A stretch of 64,000 nucleotides of DNA from Lichenostomus cassidix. Its lineage: Eukaryota; Chordata; Aves; Passeriformes; Meliphagidae. How positions within the stretch are numbered: the stretch's first letter is position 1; every line of letters starts with the position of its first letter. The position numbers and the translations under genes were made by a program. Location of the stretch: positions 27,562,324 to 27,626,323 of the forward strand of contig CM039182.1 of the NCBI GenBank assembly GCA_008360975.2, read 5' to 3'. Below are positions 37,180 to 50,316 of the stretch, piece after piece. The notes under the pieces are model-generated. The model was not told the DNA's origin. It made no database searches and was given only the letters and a program-made list of their open reading frames with translations.

Positions 37180-37510
37180 TTGTAGAATAGTTTGGTTTGA
37201 AAAGAACCTAAAGGTTACCTAGTTCCAAACCCCCTGCCATAAACAGGGACACCTCCCCCTAGAGCAGGTTCTTCAAACCCCCATTCAACCTGGCCTTGAA
37301 CACTTCCAAGGATGGGGCATCCACAGCTTCTCTGGACAACCTGTTCCACTGTTTTACCACCACCCCAGTAAAGAATTTCTTCATTGTATCTACTCTAAAT
37401 CTGTCCTCTTTGAATTTAAAGTTTTTTTCCTATCAACATATGATTTTACATTGGTCTGAAAAATTTGCCTCAATGGCCAATTTATACCTCTTACCTTTCA
37501 GATCCAAGAA
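37180..37510 (-). mobile_element. CR1 LINE 3'-end fragment, antisense
   Basis: This is a clear avian CR1 3' region read backwards. GTAGAATAGTTTGGTTTG (the inverted tail) is followed by CTAGTTCCAAACCCCCTGCC, ACAGGGACACCTCCCCCTAG, CAACCTGGCCTTGAACACTT and GGATGGGGCATCCACAGC. After that come CTCTGGACAACCTGTTCCA and AAAGAATTTCTTC, all standard CR1 blocks in the standard order. Similarity fades after about 37,430 and the 5' boundary near 37,510 is approximate. Only the last 300 or so bases of the element remain, so no ORF2 sequence is present. The blocks are well preserved compared with the other CR1 copies here, which suggests a younger insertion. An open frame at 37,296-37,619 lies within it and is not a gene. 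Confidence 0.93.
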
Positions 37511-40500
37511 ATGTTCCTCACTATTAATTAAACCTGCAAAAGGCTTACGAGAAGAACCCACATATAGAAAGACTGAAGTGAAACTAACAGGAGAATCTTA
37601 TATCAGATTACAAATTTGAGACAAAGTCAATTAAGTCATTACGTTCATGAGAGGAAGCACTTATCAAAGTGATAACTTGGGTTTCTTGAGTTCAATAATG
37701 CTGTGAGTAGAAATCTTTGGGTTCAGACTTCTTTGCTGTCTGAAATTTGGAATAAAACTCTTAATGACAAAATTATGAAAAAATAATTTGACCTGTCTGT
37801 TTCCCTTCCACATATCTTAGGTTAATTTTAAACCAAGAGTAATTGTGGTTTAACTAATGAGAATTTTATGAAATTATTATGACTGAGTGCTTTAAATGGT
37901 ACTTTGAAAAGCAATTAGAAGTCATTGAATGAATGCATGCTATTCAATATCTGACCTGGCTATGCAATTTGTAGTCTGGGATTAGAAAAGAGCACTGAAG
38001 AGTAAGACCTATCTGCCTGTCACACTGGTCTCATTAATAGTGATCAATATCTCTTTACCCTGATTGTAAGCATGAGAGAATAAAAGAACATTCACACAAC
38101 AGTCAGAGAAATGGTGCATAATTACTGAAAGTATTTAAAGAGAGAGTTAAAATGAATTCTTCCATTCTTGAGTCAATGCAGCAAAAGAATTCACTAATAA
38201 TTCAATGAGACTGGTTCTGATTGTTGAGATATATGTAAGGATAGACTTATAGCTGGTTACCAGAATTACCAAAAGCAGGACTCCCAACTCCTTGAACTCT
38301 CCCCACCAGAATATGAGAAATCTGGGCCCAGGTATCACCTCACTCTTGAACAGTTAGTTTCATTAAGAACATGCTGTATTCTGCTGTCAGTATTTTTTGT
38401 GTCAAAGACTATTACAGAGCTATTAACACCTAACAACTTTTTGACCGTTGGAAATATTCCCAATGCTATTACAGTAATCTGAGAGCATTGTCATAGTATA
38501 GCAACTATTGTTGTAAAGTAAGTAAGGTAAAGTAAGAGTGATACTTTTATACAGATTGATTTCTAGAGGAGGTACTCTCATATTTGTTGTTCCTACAGGA
38601 AGAAATCCCCATGGTTTGTCCCTATTATTCATCATCTAACTTTTGTTAAGTGTAGCTGTATTTGCAAAAGCATAGATCATCTAATGATGACCTATTTTTC
38701 TCCAAAGTCAAAAGTAATCCAGTGACAGGACACTGTGTCATGATAGAAATTTCAGAGGTTGTCCAGTTTGGGAGGACTGTGGTTGCTGTTCAGAGCACCA
38801 AATCCACCTACTAGCCACATGAAATGGGAAAGAGTCATAACAAAGTAGAAATAAAAAAGTACAAAAGGAATCTTTATTCTTCTTTCAGCAGTACAAAGAC
38901 CCAGCTCTATTTTTCTTTCCAGGACAAAATCCACACTAGAAAAAAACCTGAAACATATTATTCACTAGTGGGGCCAAATTTAACTATAAGAATACAATAT
39001 TCTTATTGCCTAAATGTTCTGTTTTTATTAAAGAGGTAGAAAAGAGCACTATAAAATAAATTGAAATAATAACAAAAAAACCCTATACCAAACATTCTCC
39101 AGTATGTGGCAAGAATGAAATAACAAAAGAAAGGCAAAGCAGTAATGGCATACAAGCAGAACTACACTGACAAGAATCTGACCCCAGATCTGATGCTGAC
39201 ATGCACACCCAAAAAGCTGGTGGTGGTACACATCTCTTGCTCTCTGCTGTATTTCTCCATCTGTCTGCTGAAGTACATTGATTGCTCACAATTATGGAAA
39301 CAGGAGACATGAAGCTCTTCATCTTGTTGGTTAGGGCAAATGCTGGGAATGTCACATTTTTTAACTTCTAGACAGCCCCTGAATAAAGCCTCAGTACCCT
39401 AAATCTGGTTATATTAAAACACCTGACCCACAGTGGGCAAATAATTTAAGTTCAGACCAGACAAAGTGTAGCAAATGGCTTAATTCTGTCACTTTTCTCA
39501 GTAAAACCTATGTGCATTGCAAAAAACAATGCCACTGCTGCTGTGCTAACTGCTCAACATCACTTATTTCTTCCTTGGCTATATACAGATTGTAAATGTT
39601 AGGTATTCCAGTCATTAGGGACAGTAAAACAATAATCTGGCTTTAAAAACAAATGTATCATATTGTCTGTGTGTGCATGTGTGTATATAATCAATATGAA
39701 CAAAACAATATGTATATGTGCTCATGTGGACTTTTAAATGTTTTAGAATTTGCATGTAGGAAACCAGCTACATAAAAATAAGAACTGGGAGGTGAAAGAT
39801 TCCTCACCCCCCCACCCCAGCTGACTCTCTGATTCACTGAGAGAGATTTAGATAAAAAGAATTAGGACTAATTTCAGTCTTGAATGATTCACATCACTTC
39901 TGGATTTTGTCTCAAGCATATAAAAATAGAGAATTATAATAGGATTAGATTGCTGCACTTCCCTGTTTATTAGCCATTATTTCTCATTGTATTGTTTGTT
40001 GAATTTGTTTGTTTTGTTTTTGCTTCCTGACAAGGCTATTGAAGACTGCCTGCAGGGAAATCACTTACTCAAATTGCTCCTTGTGGAGAGAAGGCAGAGT
40101 TTTAGAAATGAAGCTTGGCATCTAAGCATCAGATTCTGCCTTCTTTTCTGTGTAGAGAACCTTAATTGACTTTGTTGCCAGTTCTGTCAACAGCTGGGGA
40201 TGAATTCAGTACCCCTGTGCAGATTTGAGGTTGTGAATAAAGAGAAGATGATGGCTTTAACACAGGATTGTGTACTTATTAATGTTATTTGGGCACAAAA
40301 CTGGCTTATCTTAATACTCAACACAAATTAAATGCCTTGTTCTGTTATAAATAGAAGATTTGAATGAGCAGTGCAAAATGCAGGGAGGCAGCAGAGGAAG
40401 CAGCTGTGGTGGCTGAGAGGACCAGCATTAGCTTCAGGGGAATGCCAGTAATGCCATCCCCACCTTGCTGCCAAAGTGCTTGAACACGTAGGCTCTTGTA

Positions 40501-42254
40501 AAATGACAGACAAGCAATCTTACTCTTACCTTGTTGAAGGGCCATTATTTTCTCCTATTGATGCACTGTAAAAGCCTGAAATTAGATTCCCAAGGTGTCT
40601 TTGATGTCTAAGAAAGTTTCCCTGAGCTGCTCCCCTGAGTACACAAATAGCATTTTGGGTTAGCAAGTGCTTGGTTAAGTGCCTGTCTTTGAGCTGTGAT
40701 TAAATTAGACCAAGAGGTTACAGAAAACTTTGCTTTACAGTCAGCAAAGAGAGTTGGCAACTTAAAGGCAAAAATGTCCACCAATTATTGAAAGAGCATT
40801 CTTTTCAGACAAACTGCCATGTTTTTCTAGGGCTCTGTGTATGGTCTATTAATTTTTCTTATGAAATTGAGCAGCAATTAGTGGAAGCATGATTCCTGTT
40901 TCTCATTATTATCAAATCCATCTTCAGAAACTTGACATCTACATTTTTTTTTCCCAGAAATAAGATTGGATTATCTCTGGACCCAAATTTCTGGCCTAGA
41001 AATATCGCAAGTAGAAAATTTGTATCTGGAAAGAGAGGTAGCTGACTTCTGAAATTTGAGGTATATTTGGCCCAGAAAAATGTGAAAAAGAAATTCTTGT
41101 CTCCCTATGCTAACGGGCACTTTCTGCTAGGTTAATATCCAACATTTTACCAGAAAACACTGTCACATAGCTAAAAACAGTATCGTATTGTACTTTTGAC
41201 CACAATTTATATGCAGTACCTCTGGTCTAATTATAGGATATGGATAATTTTCTCTCACTGACTCTGACAACCTGAGCTCTGTGCATTAGCAGATTTATAT
41301 AAAAATCTTATTTCTGTCATCTATACCCTGCTTACATAGATACTGATCCTTCTAACTGATATCAGAAAGGCTACTTGCCCCTGTGTGTTCCTTCTCCTTG
41401 TTATCAGGTGTAGTTTGAATGAACCCTAAGAGAATTTAGGACATCTAGGTAACTGTCTAGCAATAATTACATGAAGGATTTTATTTTCTTAATAAGGTAA
41501 TCCTTAATTCATCAAACAGCTAAATAAAACTACAGAAAATATAAGCTTTATTATTTATGGCTCATGTAAAAATTTTATATATTTGTCTCTTTCCAGAACC
41601 TTCTTTAAATGCCTTTTTCTGTCAATGGTTATGTGTTATTTTCTTTTCCTGAGGAAGTCATTCATTAGAAAAAGGACAATCTATGTGATAACTCAAATTT
41701 GAGAAGAAGAATGACAGCTCTTACACGATGGAGCTTTTGTACTGCAAGAACATATGCACTGGGTGTCACTGATCAACAGTGGTTTTAACAATCAGAACAA
41801 CAGGATTTTTTCTAGCTCTTCAGGATAGTGTTTGGGTGTTTATTCATTGCTCTACAGAATCAGATGAGTTGTCTCTATAGTTTAGAGTAGTGTCTTGGAC
41901 AGTGAGTAACAGGCAAGCAAACCAGTAATAGTAGAGAATAACAGAAATGGGGATTCTCTTTAACCTCCACTAGAGATTGTTTTGTGCCCTGCAACATGTG
42001 CGTTGCTATGCCTGTAACAGATCACCCCCTGATGGAAGTCAGTGGATCTATGCCATTTCATTTCAGATAAGAATCTGCTACTGGCAGAAGGAATACAATC
42101 TCTGTTTTCAGTCCATTTTATCCTTCCTGAGATGTGCTTATTGCTTTAAACCTCCAGCACTTTTTTAGAATTCCATTAAGTGATCCTGCAGTCTACCATG
42201 GCAATGAATATTAGAGGTTAATTATGTGCAAAATGCAATTATTCTAGTGGCCAG
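37511..42254. other. Long unique stretch, no gene seen
   Basis: No gene or repeat family is recognised. The part from about 40,560 to 40,930 is free of simple repeats and rich in TTAATTT, AATTA and CAATTA words, a texture common in conserved non-coding elements, but this cannot be tested from one genome. A TG-rich patch sits near 39,665-39,690. Confidence 0.5.
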
Positions 42255-42284
42255 ATGTTATATGCTTAAATGTTATATGCTTTG
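42255..42284. repeat. 15-bp imperfect tandem duplication
   Basis: ATGTTATATGCTTAA (42255-42269) is followed by ATGTTATATGCTTTG (42270-42284); thirteen of fifteen positions agree. It is the fourth 15-bp duplication in the window. Confidence 0.8.
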
Positions 42285-44649
42285 ATATTACTGACTCCTT
42301 CCAGGTTGTTGTGTTCTATCAAAATATAAACAGAACTTTCTGACCTACCTTCTGTCTGTATCATACTACATTTTAAGTGCTGCTATCATAGCTCATCTTA
42401 ATTTAGAGTATTAATACTGTCTGTGTTTGTGATTAAATTAGCTGGTTAAGGTAATTAGAGTACTCCTACTCAAGAAAGGTGGCTGTTTTTCAGTCTTAGC
42501 ACATAGAGAAATGTTGTTCTTTTCTGCTCATTGCCACACTCAAAATCTTGTTTATAGGCCCAGTAAAAATACCTCCTTCATATAAAGTCAAGAATTTATT
42601 GTTATCATGACTGAAAAATAAACAGTCTAATTCAAGAAATTTTATGTGTAGATCTAATAGAAAAAGAAAGCAATACAAATAACACAGGTAAACTAATTAT
42701 ATGTACAGTTTCTAGGTCCATCCCCATTTCTTGCATAACCTCATGTCTCTACTTCTGCTCTGGCTGCTGAGTTTGATGGTTTCGTGCTGAAGCTGTTGGT
42801 GGGGCATTACAGTGAACTGTCAGCATCTTCAGTCTTTTTGCCATGAGGAATACATGTTTCTTGCTTGTTCTATGATTGATCAGGAGTGATTTTTATACAT
42901 TTTCTAATAGGCTTTCATGCCTCTCATTTGTCTTCATTGGTCTGCACTTCTCCATATATGGTGCTTTTCCATACATTTTTGGTTAACCCCTAAAATGAGT
43001 TCTGTCCTGCTCCAGGTTTACATGTCTTTAATTGAATGTGGGTAAGTTGGTTATAGTCAAGGGACCTCCAATGCCAGCCTGTGCTCTCTCCTTCAGCATC
43101 TTGTGCTTGTGGCCCTCTTCACTACTCAAGGACTTTTGTTGTAACAGGCCTGTTTTTTCCTGCCCTACATTATTATGTTAGAGTTGTAAATATCCCATTT
43201 TCCATAGGATAAGTACTTGTTACTGCTTTCTAAATGAAAGGATATAAAGCACTATACACAGATAAACAAAGGTAAAATAAATTAGCCATAGACTTGTCAT
43301 CAATACAAGAAATTGCTGTTACGTGTAAACTAAGTAAAACAAAACTGGAGACAGGTCAATAAAAGTTCAGATAGAGCAAGCCTGACAAGCCTCAGTCCTG
43401 AAGCCTCATAATTCTGCATGAAGCATATGATCTGTTAGCAATGGCAATACAGTATTACATGGTTACCTGGTTACATAATCTTTTATTTATTTCTCTTTTT
43501 GTAAAATCTTGCCTAAGACAGCAAAGGGAGAGCTGAACATTCATATAATGATATTATAAGGAATTGGGTCATTATTCTGGGCAGAGAATTCTCAGTAATT
43601 CAGTTGCTGAGTAACCGCAAAGCCTTCAGTTGAAGCTCCTCACTAGCACAGTCTGTCTCTGATTGCTCTGCATGTTAGTGTTACTTCCAGGTGCACTAAT
43701 ATGGCAGGCACCACTCGTTTTTCTAATAGCACATCATCTTCCCCCACTCTGTGAGTCCCAAATGTCCTTACTGGAATTAGCAAGAGTGACAAAATTAAAA
43801 AATAATGCCAGGAATGGGTTCACAATAGTGAGAAAGCCTGTGTTTTCTCAAGGATTTCTCAGTGCAGCACAGATTGGTAGCAGTCTCCTGACTGCATTCA
43901 GATAGTAAACTGCATGAGAGCACTGTGACATCCATATGATGTGCTTCTTCCTCTGATGAACATGGGATCAAATGGAGTAATCTTTCTTTTGCAAATAGTT
44001 CAGAAATCAGCATGGTTGTAAGAGGCATTAATATAATTTGATGTCAAATGCATGAAAGTAGGTGAAGTATGAAAAATTGTGGTGACTATAAACAAGCCAC
44101 TTTTAACAGAATCTAAAGGCGTTTAATTCTAACCAGAGAAGGTTGTGAGAAATGTACAGCCCAGCCAGCTGCATTCATGTCTGAATCAGGAACTAACTTT
44201 TGCTGTTGCTTTACCTCATTTAACAGTGAGGGCGTCTATTTCAACCTTACTGAAAGGAATTATTTCCAACTTACTGTACGCGAATCCCGTCTACTTTAAC
44301 CTAGTTATGTTGGGCACTGTTAAAGATATAGTCACATCTTCCCAGAGGTGGCTCCAAAGTGTGTCAGAGCTTTTCTCTTGCTACATTAAAACCATCGCTA
44401 GCTTCTGAGCCAATAAGGTAATGTTAACTTGTATAGGTTATGACTGTCTGCAGGAATTGTGCACTACTGTAGGGTACAGTGGGAAGAAATTTTAATTCCA
44501 TTTGTTGCATTGCAAAGATTATTGGCTTCAGTTTGGACTCTGTGAGAAAGAGGGGTTTATACATGAATAAGGATAGGAAAGAGCAAGTTTAGGACTTTTT
44601 CCTGAATGAAAAAAGAAAAAAGATACTTGGATCCATATGAACAGAGAAT
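42285..44649. other. Unique sequence, no gene seen
   Basis: Short open frames only. The region 42,720-43,160 is somewhat richer in C and T and could contain a very old repeat that I cannot name. Confidence 0.5.
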
Positions 44650-45010
44650 GGTATGGGTTGGCAGGGACTTTTAAATTAAGACACACAGTCCAAGGCTCTG
44701 CCATGTGCAGGGTCATCTCTCAGCCAGATCAGCTTTGTTGAGCAGAATCTTCCAAGCCTCCAAGACAAGATGTGTCACAAGGTATACATGCACCATTTCC
44801 CAGGGTGTCATCCTTCCAGTGAAAATCTTCCCTTGTGCCCAATCTGAATTTCCCACATTATGGCTTGCAACTACTGTTTCTTGCTACACTTTTTGGTACC
44901 ACCAAGAGTTTGCTTTCAGGCTGTTGGAAGTACTCATCTACTTCCCACCTACATTTCAGTCAGGTTACCCTCAGCTGCCTCCTTTCCCAGCTCTGCAAAC
45001 TCTCGAATAC
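44650..45010 (-). mobile_element. Old CR1 LINE 3' fragment, antisense
   Basis: The plus strand runs GAATGGTATGGGTTGGCAGG, then CTGCCATGTGCAGGGTCATC, GCCAGATCAGCTTTGTTGAG and CCATTTCCCAGGGTGTCATC. Next comes CAATCTGAATTTCCCACATTATGGC, followed by a CTGCCTCCTTTCCCAGCTCTG block. These follow the inverted CR1 3' end in order: tail, CCCTGCCATGGGCAGGGACA, ATCAGGTTGCTCA, the CTGGGCAACCTGTTCCAGT zone, AATCTGAATCTCCC, then the CTCCTCTTCTCCAGGCTGAACA zone. Substitutions and small indels are many, so this is an older copy than the one at 37.2 kb. The far end near 45,010 is approximate. No coding remnant can be read. Confidence 0.7.
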
Positions 45011-46080
45011 TGGTGATTTTGGCAGCTTTTTGATCCCTTCAGGTTTTTCTACATCACTCCTGACATGGAGACTTAAAACTCTAGAAAGTTCTCAGCTCAC
45101 AGAGCTGTGAGTAATGTCAGAATATTAGATGAACTGCTCTGAAATCCAACTCCATCACTAACGACTGAAATGAGATGACATTTTGATGTCTGTGGTTCAT
45201 CAAGTTCCAGCTGCCTACCTTCCCAACTTTTCCAACTTAGCTAAATATTCTTATACTCACCAAGATCTGAAATAAAAATTGATGTTTGGGTTTTTGCCAA
45301 TGTGGCTTCATCTCTGCATGAAATAAATTTTATGAGATGAAAAGTTCATATACTTGTTTGTCCTAGTGGATAGGTCAGAACTCTTCAGTTCCAGTAAATC
45401 TATCTCTCATATTTTCTTTATGTTTTGCATTGTTTTCCAGATGACATGTTTGGCTTGATATTTATGGCCTGTAGGAGATCTGAAAGCAGTTTTTATTTCC
45501 TGTTGTTCTAGAGGGTAGAAAATATATGTTTAAATGTCCCCAGAACTGTTATATAAACGTTTGAGTTGCCATGCTGGATTCCAAATTACCTGTAATAACT
45601 CAGGAAATAGGCCTCTCTCTTTTGGAGTATAGCTGGAGGAAGAGTCTGGTTTAATGAGCAGCAGTTGCACAAAATCAAAACAAGATGTTCTGGTTAGAAA
45701 GTATTGGATGGGGAATAGCAAGGAATACATTCTAATGCTGCTATACCAATAAATCAACAATCTGATCTCAGCAATGATATTGTGATTCTTACTCAGCCTC
45801 AGAAAATATATTGAAGGTCTATGGAGAGGTCAGATAGAGGTGACAAGCAGTGGTGCAGGGAGAAACACTTTAACCCAAATGCAGTTTAAAACTTGGCTAT
45901 GTTTACTTTAGAAAACTGCTAATAAAAGTGGATTCAATAGTTGAAGAGTTTTGTAGTTCAGATTGTCTCTTTTATCTTTTTTTACGACACAGAGCAAAAG
46001 GAACTGCTGCATTGGCAGTGTTGACTCCTTGAATCAATACATTTAGCAGTTCAAGGAGGAACTGAACAAGACTGTTGGAA
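45011..46080. other. Unique sequence, no gene seen
   Basis: No gene, RNA or repeat family is recognised. Open frames are short and random in composition. Confidence 0.6.
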
Positions 46081-46145
46081 TAAGTAGTTGAATATAATAA
46101 TAAATGTGTTGTTGATAAATATATAAGTGGTTGAATATAATAATA
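46081..46145 (+). repeat. 22-bp direct repeat, 43-bp period
   Basis: TAAGTAGTTGAATATAATAA (and two further bases) at 46081-46102 recurs at 46124-46145 with one difference (AGTA versus AGTG). The 21 bases between the copies are unrelated. A local duplication with loss of similarity in the spacer, or a coincidence in AT-rich DNA; the length makes coincidence unlikely. Confidence 0.75.
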
Positions 46146-49100
46146 GTAGAAAATATACTTCAATAAACAAAAAACTTTGTAAATCAGGATTTGATTCTGC
46201 TCCAGTAAGCGAGCGCTATAACAAGGCAAAATCATCCCTATCCCTATTCCTCAGTGTTGGAGATGATCTCAGGCCAGATCCAGGACTCCTTGGTCCTCTG
46301 GTATGGAAGTTGAAGAAATTCTTATGATGACGATGTACACACACTTGTAATGTTTTCAAAGATCTTCAATTTAGTGAATACCAGAAACTCTCAATATCTA
46401 TTATATAATTTATCTGCTTATTCCAACCTTCCTTTTGCATCTGCTATATCTGTTATGAGATAGATCAACACACTTGAAGAAATGATGCTTGTTTTCTCAG
46501 TTTTTTTAATACCGATTTTAAAAATAATTTCCAAATCGGGACTTTTAAAAAAGAACTTTTAAGCTTCATTTTTAAAACTTCTGTTTTATTCTAATATTTT
46601 TTTTTTTGGTTGTGATTTGCCTACAATATATTCATATATTTTTCGTAAGTGATTACATTTTTAGGATCCAACAATATGTATAAGTAATTTAAATTTTTAT
46701 GCCTCTTGCCTCCTTAAATCTGGTAGTTCTGTATTACAGCTTGTTACTACAGCTTGTTGCTTCTGCTACTAATTAAAAACTGCAAATCAAAGCCTAATTA
46801 AGCACTTCAGCTAGGGAAACTGTGCAATACCAAAGAGTAGGTGGATTAATATGTTTAATATTTGACACAGCCTGTGGAATGAAAAATAGAACAGTGAAAG
46901 TATGTTCAAGGAATTGTGAAAATAAGGTTCAGGTGGTACAAGCTGGAAATCTTTGTTATGCTCTTTAGGCAATGCTGATCTGGTTTTTTTTGCTAGCTTC
47001 TCCACAGCCTCTTTTTCAGACACAGATTTTCACAATTGGCTATGTAATTTAAGAACCAGATAGTGCCTTTGTTTTTCCTTCAGCTACCAGCCCTTTTAGT
47101 GTGTAAAATACAGTGTAATACACTGTAGTTTGATAATGGGTTAAAGGGATTTGAGTTAGTCCATGCATGAGGTTGCACTCAGTGCAATCTTGGTGTGTGT
47201 TGGCTTAACCTGAGATGAAAATTACTTAAAAAAATGCCAATGAAATGGGAATTAAATTATAGAAGACAAACTTACCACATTTCTGGCCTTGTGGAGATGA
47301 AATCACACCTTTAATCAAACTAAAACAGGTTTGACTAGAGAGGAAGCCTTTAACTTCAGACATAGCATGTACCATTGTGCATTCTGTCAAAAAGAACTAA
47401 TGTGTTGAATGAAGTGGCTCCAAGAAGAATTTGTAGAAATTGCATTACCAGCTTATGAAAGCATGACATGTAGGCATCAAGATTTTCTTTGAGGCTTAAT
47501 TACTAAATTTTTTTTCAGTCAAATGTTTATACACAGATAATTTTTCAGGTAATGGGGAATAACCAGGAAAAAAAGAGTTCTTGATACTGAATCATCTTTC
47601 TGAAATTGAAGAAATTGCTGAAGTTGTCTCCGTATTTCCATTTTGTAGCCTACTGTAAAGCTTGCAATCTGCAGGGTTTAGAGCTGCTAACAGGAGCTGA
47701 ATGCTACACAGCCTTTCCACAAATATGCAAAATATTGAATGGTTTTACTTCCTTCATGAATTTTTTGCTAGCGGATCCCATGGAGCAGTAATTTTAGATA
47801 GTTTAAAATGTGAAAACCAAATTTAAAATTTTTATTACTTGTTCTGCATGCCAACACTATTATTCCAAGTTTCCCAGCTTTAGCACATTGATTTATCATG
47901 TTGTCAGCAAATCCAACATAGACTGCTCCAAGTACAAATATGGTATTCTCCAATTAGCTTTTTATGAAATGTCTTCCAATGGATAAATAATTCTACAAAA
48001 AGCAAGAAGGAAATTATTACCACCTTGTGAATCAAAGGGAAAAATAAAAGCTTTAAAAAAAACTCCTTTATGGTGTATGGAAAATTTTTGACCACTCCTG
48101 CATTGAAATCTGCATTACTCCTTCTCTTGTGCATCCAAAATTATTTTGAGCTGAGCATTTGGATACTTTTCTAAATGGGACATGCAGACTTAAGGTCTTC
48201 AAATTGAGAAGGAAATCTGTTGGTTTCTTTTTTAGGTTAGATTCTCTAGCTATATAGAAAATGTATAAAATTATACAATACTGCATTGTATAAAATACAA
48301 ATTGTTCTTTGGCAAATTTTAACTATTTCCATGCTGAAGGTAAGAATGATTCATGACTCCAGTTCTGTATTCACCTGAAAGCCACTTTAGAGGCATTATT
48401 AGATAGAGAGTCAAAGAGCCCAATCATGACTTTCAATCTAAAAAACTGTCAGCAACTGTATTGCTCAAAATTAATACTATTAGAATGACTCCAGGAAGAT
48501 TTGGTTTCATTCTAGATCATAAATAATTCCTAGCTGGTCTGTGTAAATGTTCTATGCTTTTATTTGCTTAAAGCTTATACAGGAAGCAGTGCATGGTTTT
48601 CAAAAGTCAGTCACTTGAGTTGAATGAAATTCAACTAAAAGGTGCATATATTATGAGCAACAAGCAGTCACCAAATCTAAAACATTATTTTGTTGCCCAA
48701 AGAAACAATAGCTGTCATTATCACTCTGTGATATTGAACACCACCAACCCTTGCACTGTGAGAGAAATTTGCCAAGTCATTGTCAAATTTCAGTATCTCT
48801 GTTCAAAGATGGGGGACTCTGCAATTATGGCTAGGAGCACCAGGTAAAGCAAAGCAATCCAATCATGCCATTAGAAATGTAGTTCTTTTCCCTTGTACTT
48901 TCTGCTCCTGTTAAAGGGGGCTGTCTTTTCCAGTGCACTGCTAAAAACAAATGCTGTTTTCCCTTTGTACCTTTTTTTTTCCCTAATAAAAATTGTGCAT
49001 GTTGAAACAATGCTTAGACTCAGCAGATAGAAGCAAATAAAAAAGGAGATATGTGGGAACAATACATTAGAAGGAAAGATAGTATTGTCTAATCTCTGTT

Positions 49101-49989
49101 TTCTACTACAGTGACTGTCAAAGTATATGGATATTCTTCAGATTTCCTATCAATTAATTATGCACTGAAATTAACATTTTAATGGAAAAAAATCCATTAA
49201 GAAGTAAATTCTCTTTTGTTCTTATTGCTGCTAGAACAACCTTTCCATGCCATCACAGCTGACTTGCTTAATTTGAACAATGTTTTTTCACCCGTAGTTT
49301 GAATGGGATCCAAAGAAATGTCTGTGCCTGGTGCTAATTAACTCATTTTCCTTCGATAGGGACTTTATACTTGAACTAAATAACATTTGGCATTTTGATA
49401 TCCTCTTGCCTTCTGCTTTGATAGCTTCTTGTGAATATTTTCACTGATATTTATTTTTTATTCTCAGACCACTACTGTAGATAACAAAAGGAAAGCTAAC
49501 TTTGGTTTAGCACCAAATCTTTTACTCTCTGCTCCACTTCCTTCTCACACTAAATCTGTGCTCGTACTTCATGTGCGGAATGATAAAAATTGCTGCTGAT
49601 ACCTCTGAACATTAAGTAAAACAGTGTATCTTAACTAGAGGTAGACTATTTTTACACCCGTGTTGTCTTTTCCTAAATTGTTTTTCAAATATATAATCCT
49701 AAATTATGTTTTGAATGTCCTTTCTGTTTCTGCTTTTCAATTAAAGAAAGTCATCTCTTTCTTTAATAGTAACTGAGGTTGGTTGAGTTCCAAACTCATC
49801 TTTGATGAACTCTTTGAGGCAAATTTTCAGTCTTCTGTGCTTTCTGGTTCCAGTGATACTGCATGCCTGGCTGTTATGTCATTTTGTCTTCTTTCTGAAT
49901 TCATTGCTCTATCTGTACCAGTGATAGGAAATGTCACTTGAGCCTTTTGTCCAGCTGTTATCAAAAAATCATCCTGACACCACTTGAAA
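46146..49989. other. Unique AT-rich sequence, no gene seen
   Basis: Two small perfect hairpins are present: TTATACAAT/ATTGTATAA at 48271-48293 and TTAATGGA/TCCATTAA at 49179-49200. Short AT-rich hairpins are expected by chance here. No gene or mobile element is recognised. Confidence 0.55.
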
Positions 49990-50316
49990 ACATAGCAGTG
50001 TTATAAATCCTTTCGGTTAACAAGTGAGTTCAGGGACAACCACATTTGTAGCTTAGCTTTCCCGTTCTGATCCTTAGCCAGTTCCATCTTCATAGACCGA
50101 GCTCTTAGCTCGTGTTTGGGCTTGAGGTGCTGAATGAATGTTTCTGTTGTTCATCACTCCACCAAAGGGCACAGAATCCCCTTGCCCAACACAAACCCTT
50201 CTACTTGGACACCTGCCTGTTACTGCAATTGCCCTGTACCTGTCAGTTCTGAGCAGAGCCTGGACAGGCTGATGGGGACGGAGATGCAAACTATCAAAGA
50301 TACGCAATGGCAATGA
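49990..50316. other. Patch with raised CpG and open frames on both strands
   Basis: Six CpG dinucleotides lie within about 320 bp in a setting where one per several hundred bases is usual. Both strands are open across 50,074-50,313 (79 codons minus, 60 codons plus). Neither product is recognised. The retained CpG could mean a young insertion, an unmethylated regulatory element or a coding exon. I can see no LTR ends or splice sites that settle it. Confidence 0.3.

Noticed and set aside
48271..48293. Perfect 9-bp hairpin TTATACAAT/ATTGTATAA
   Set aside because: Short AT-only stems like this are expected by chance many times in DNA of this composition.
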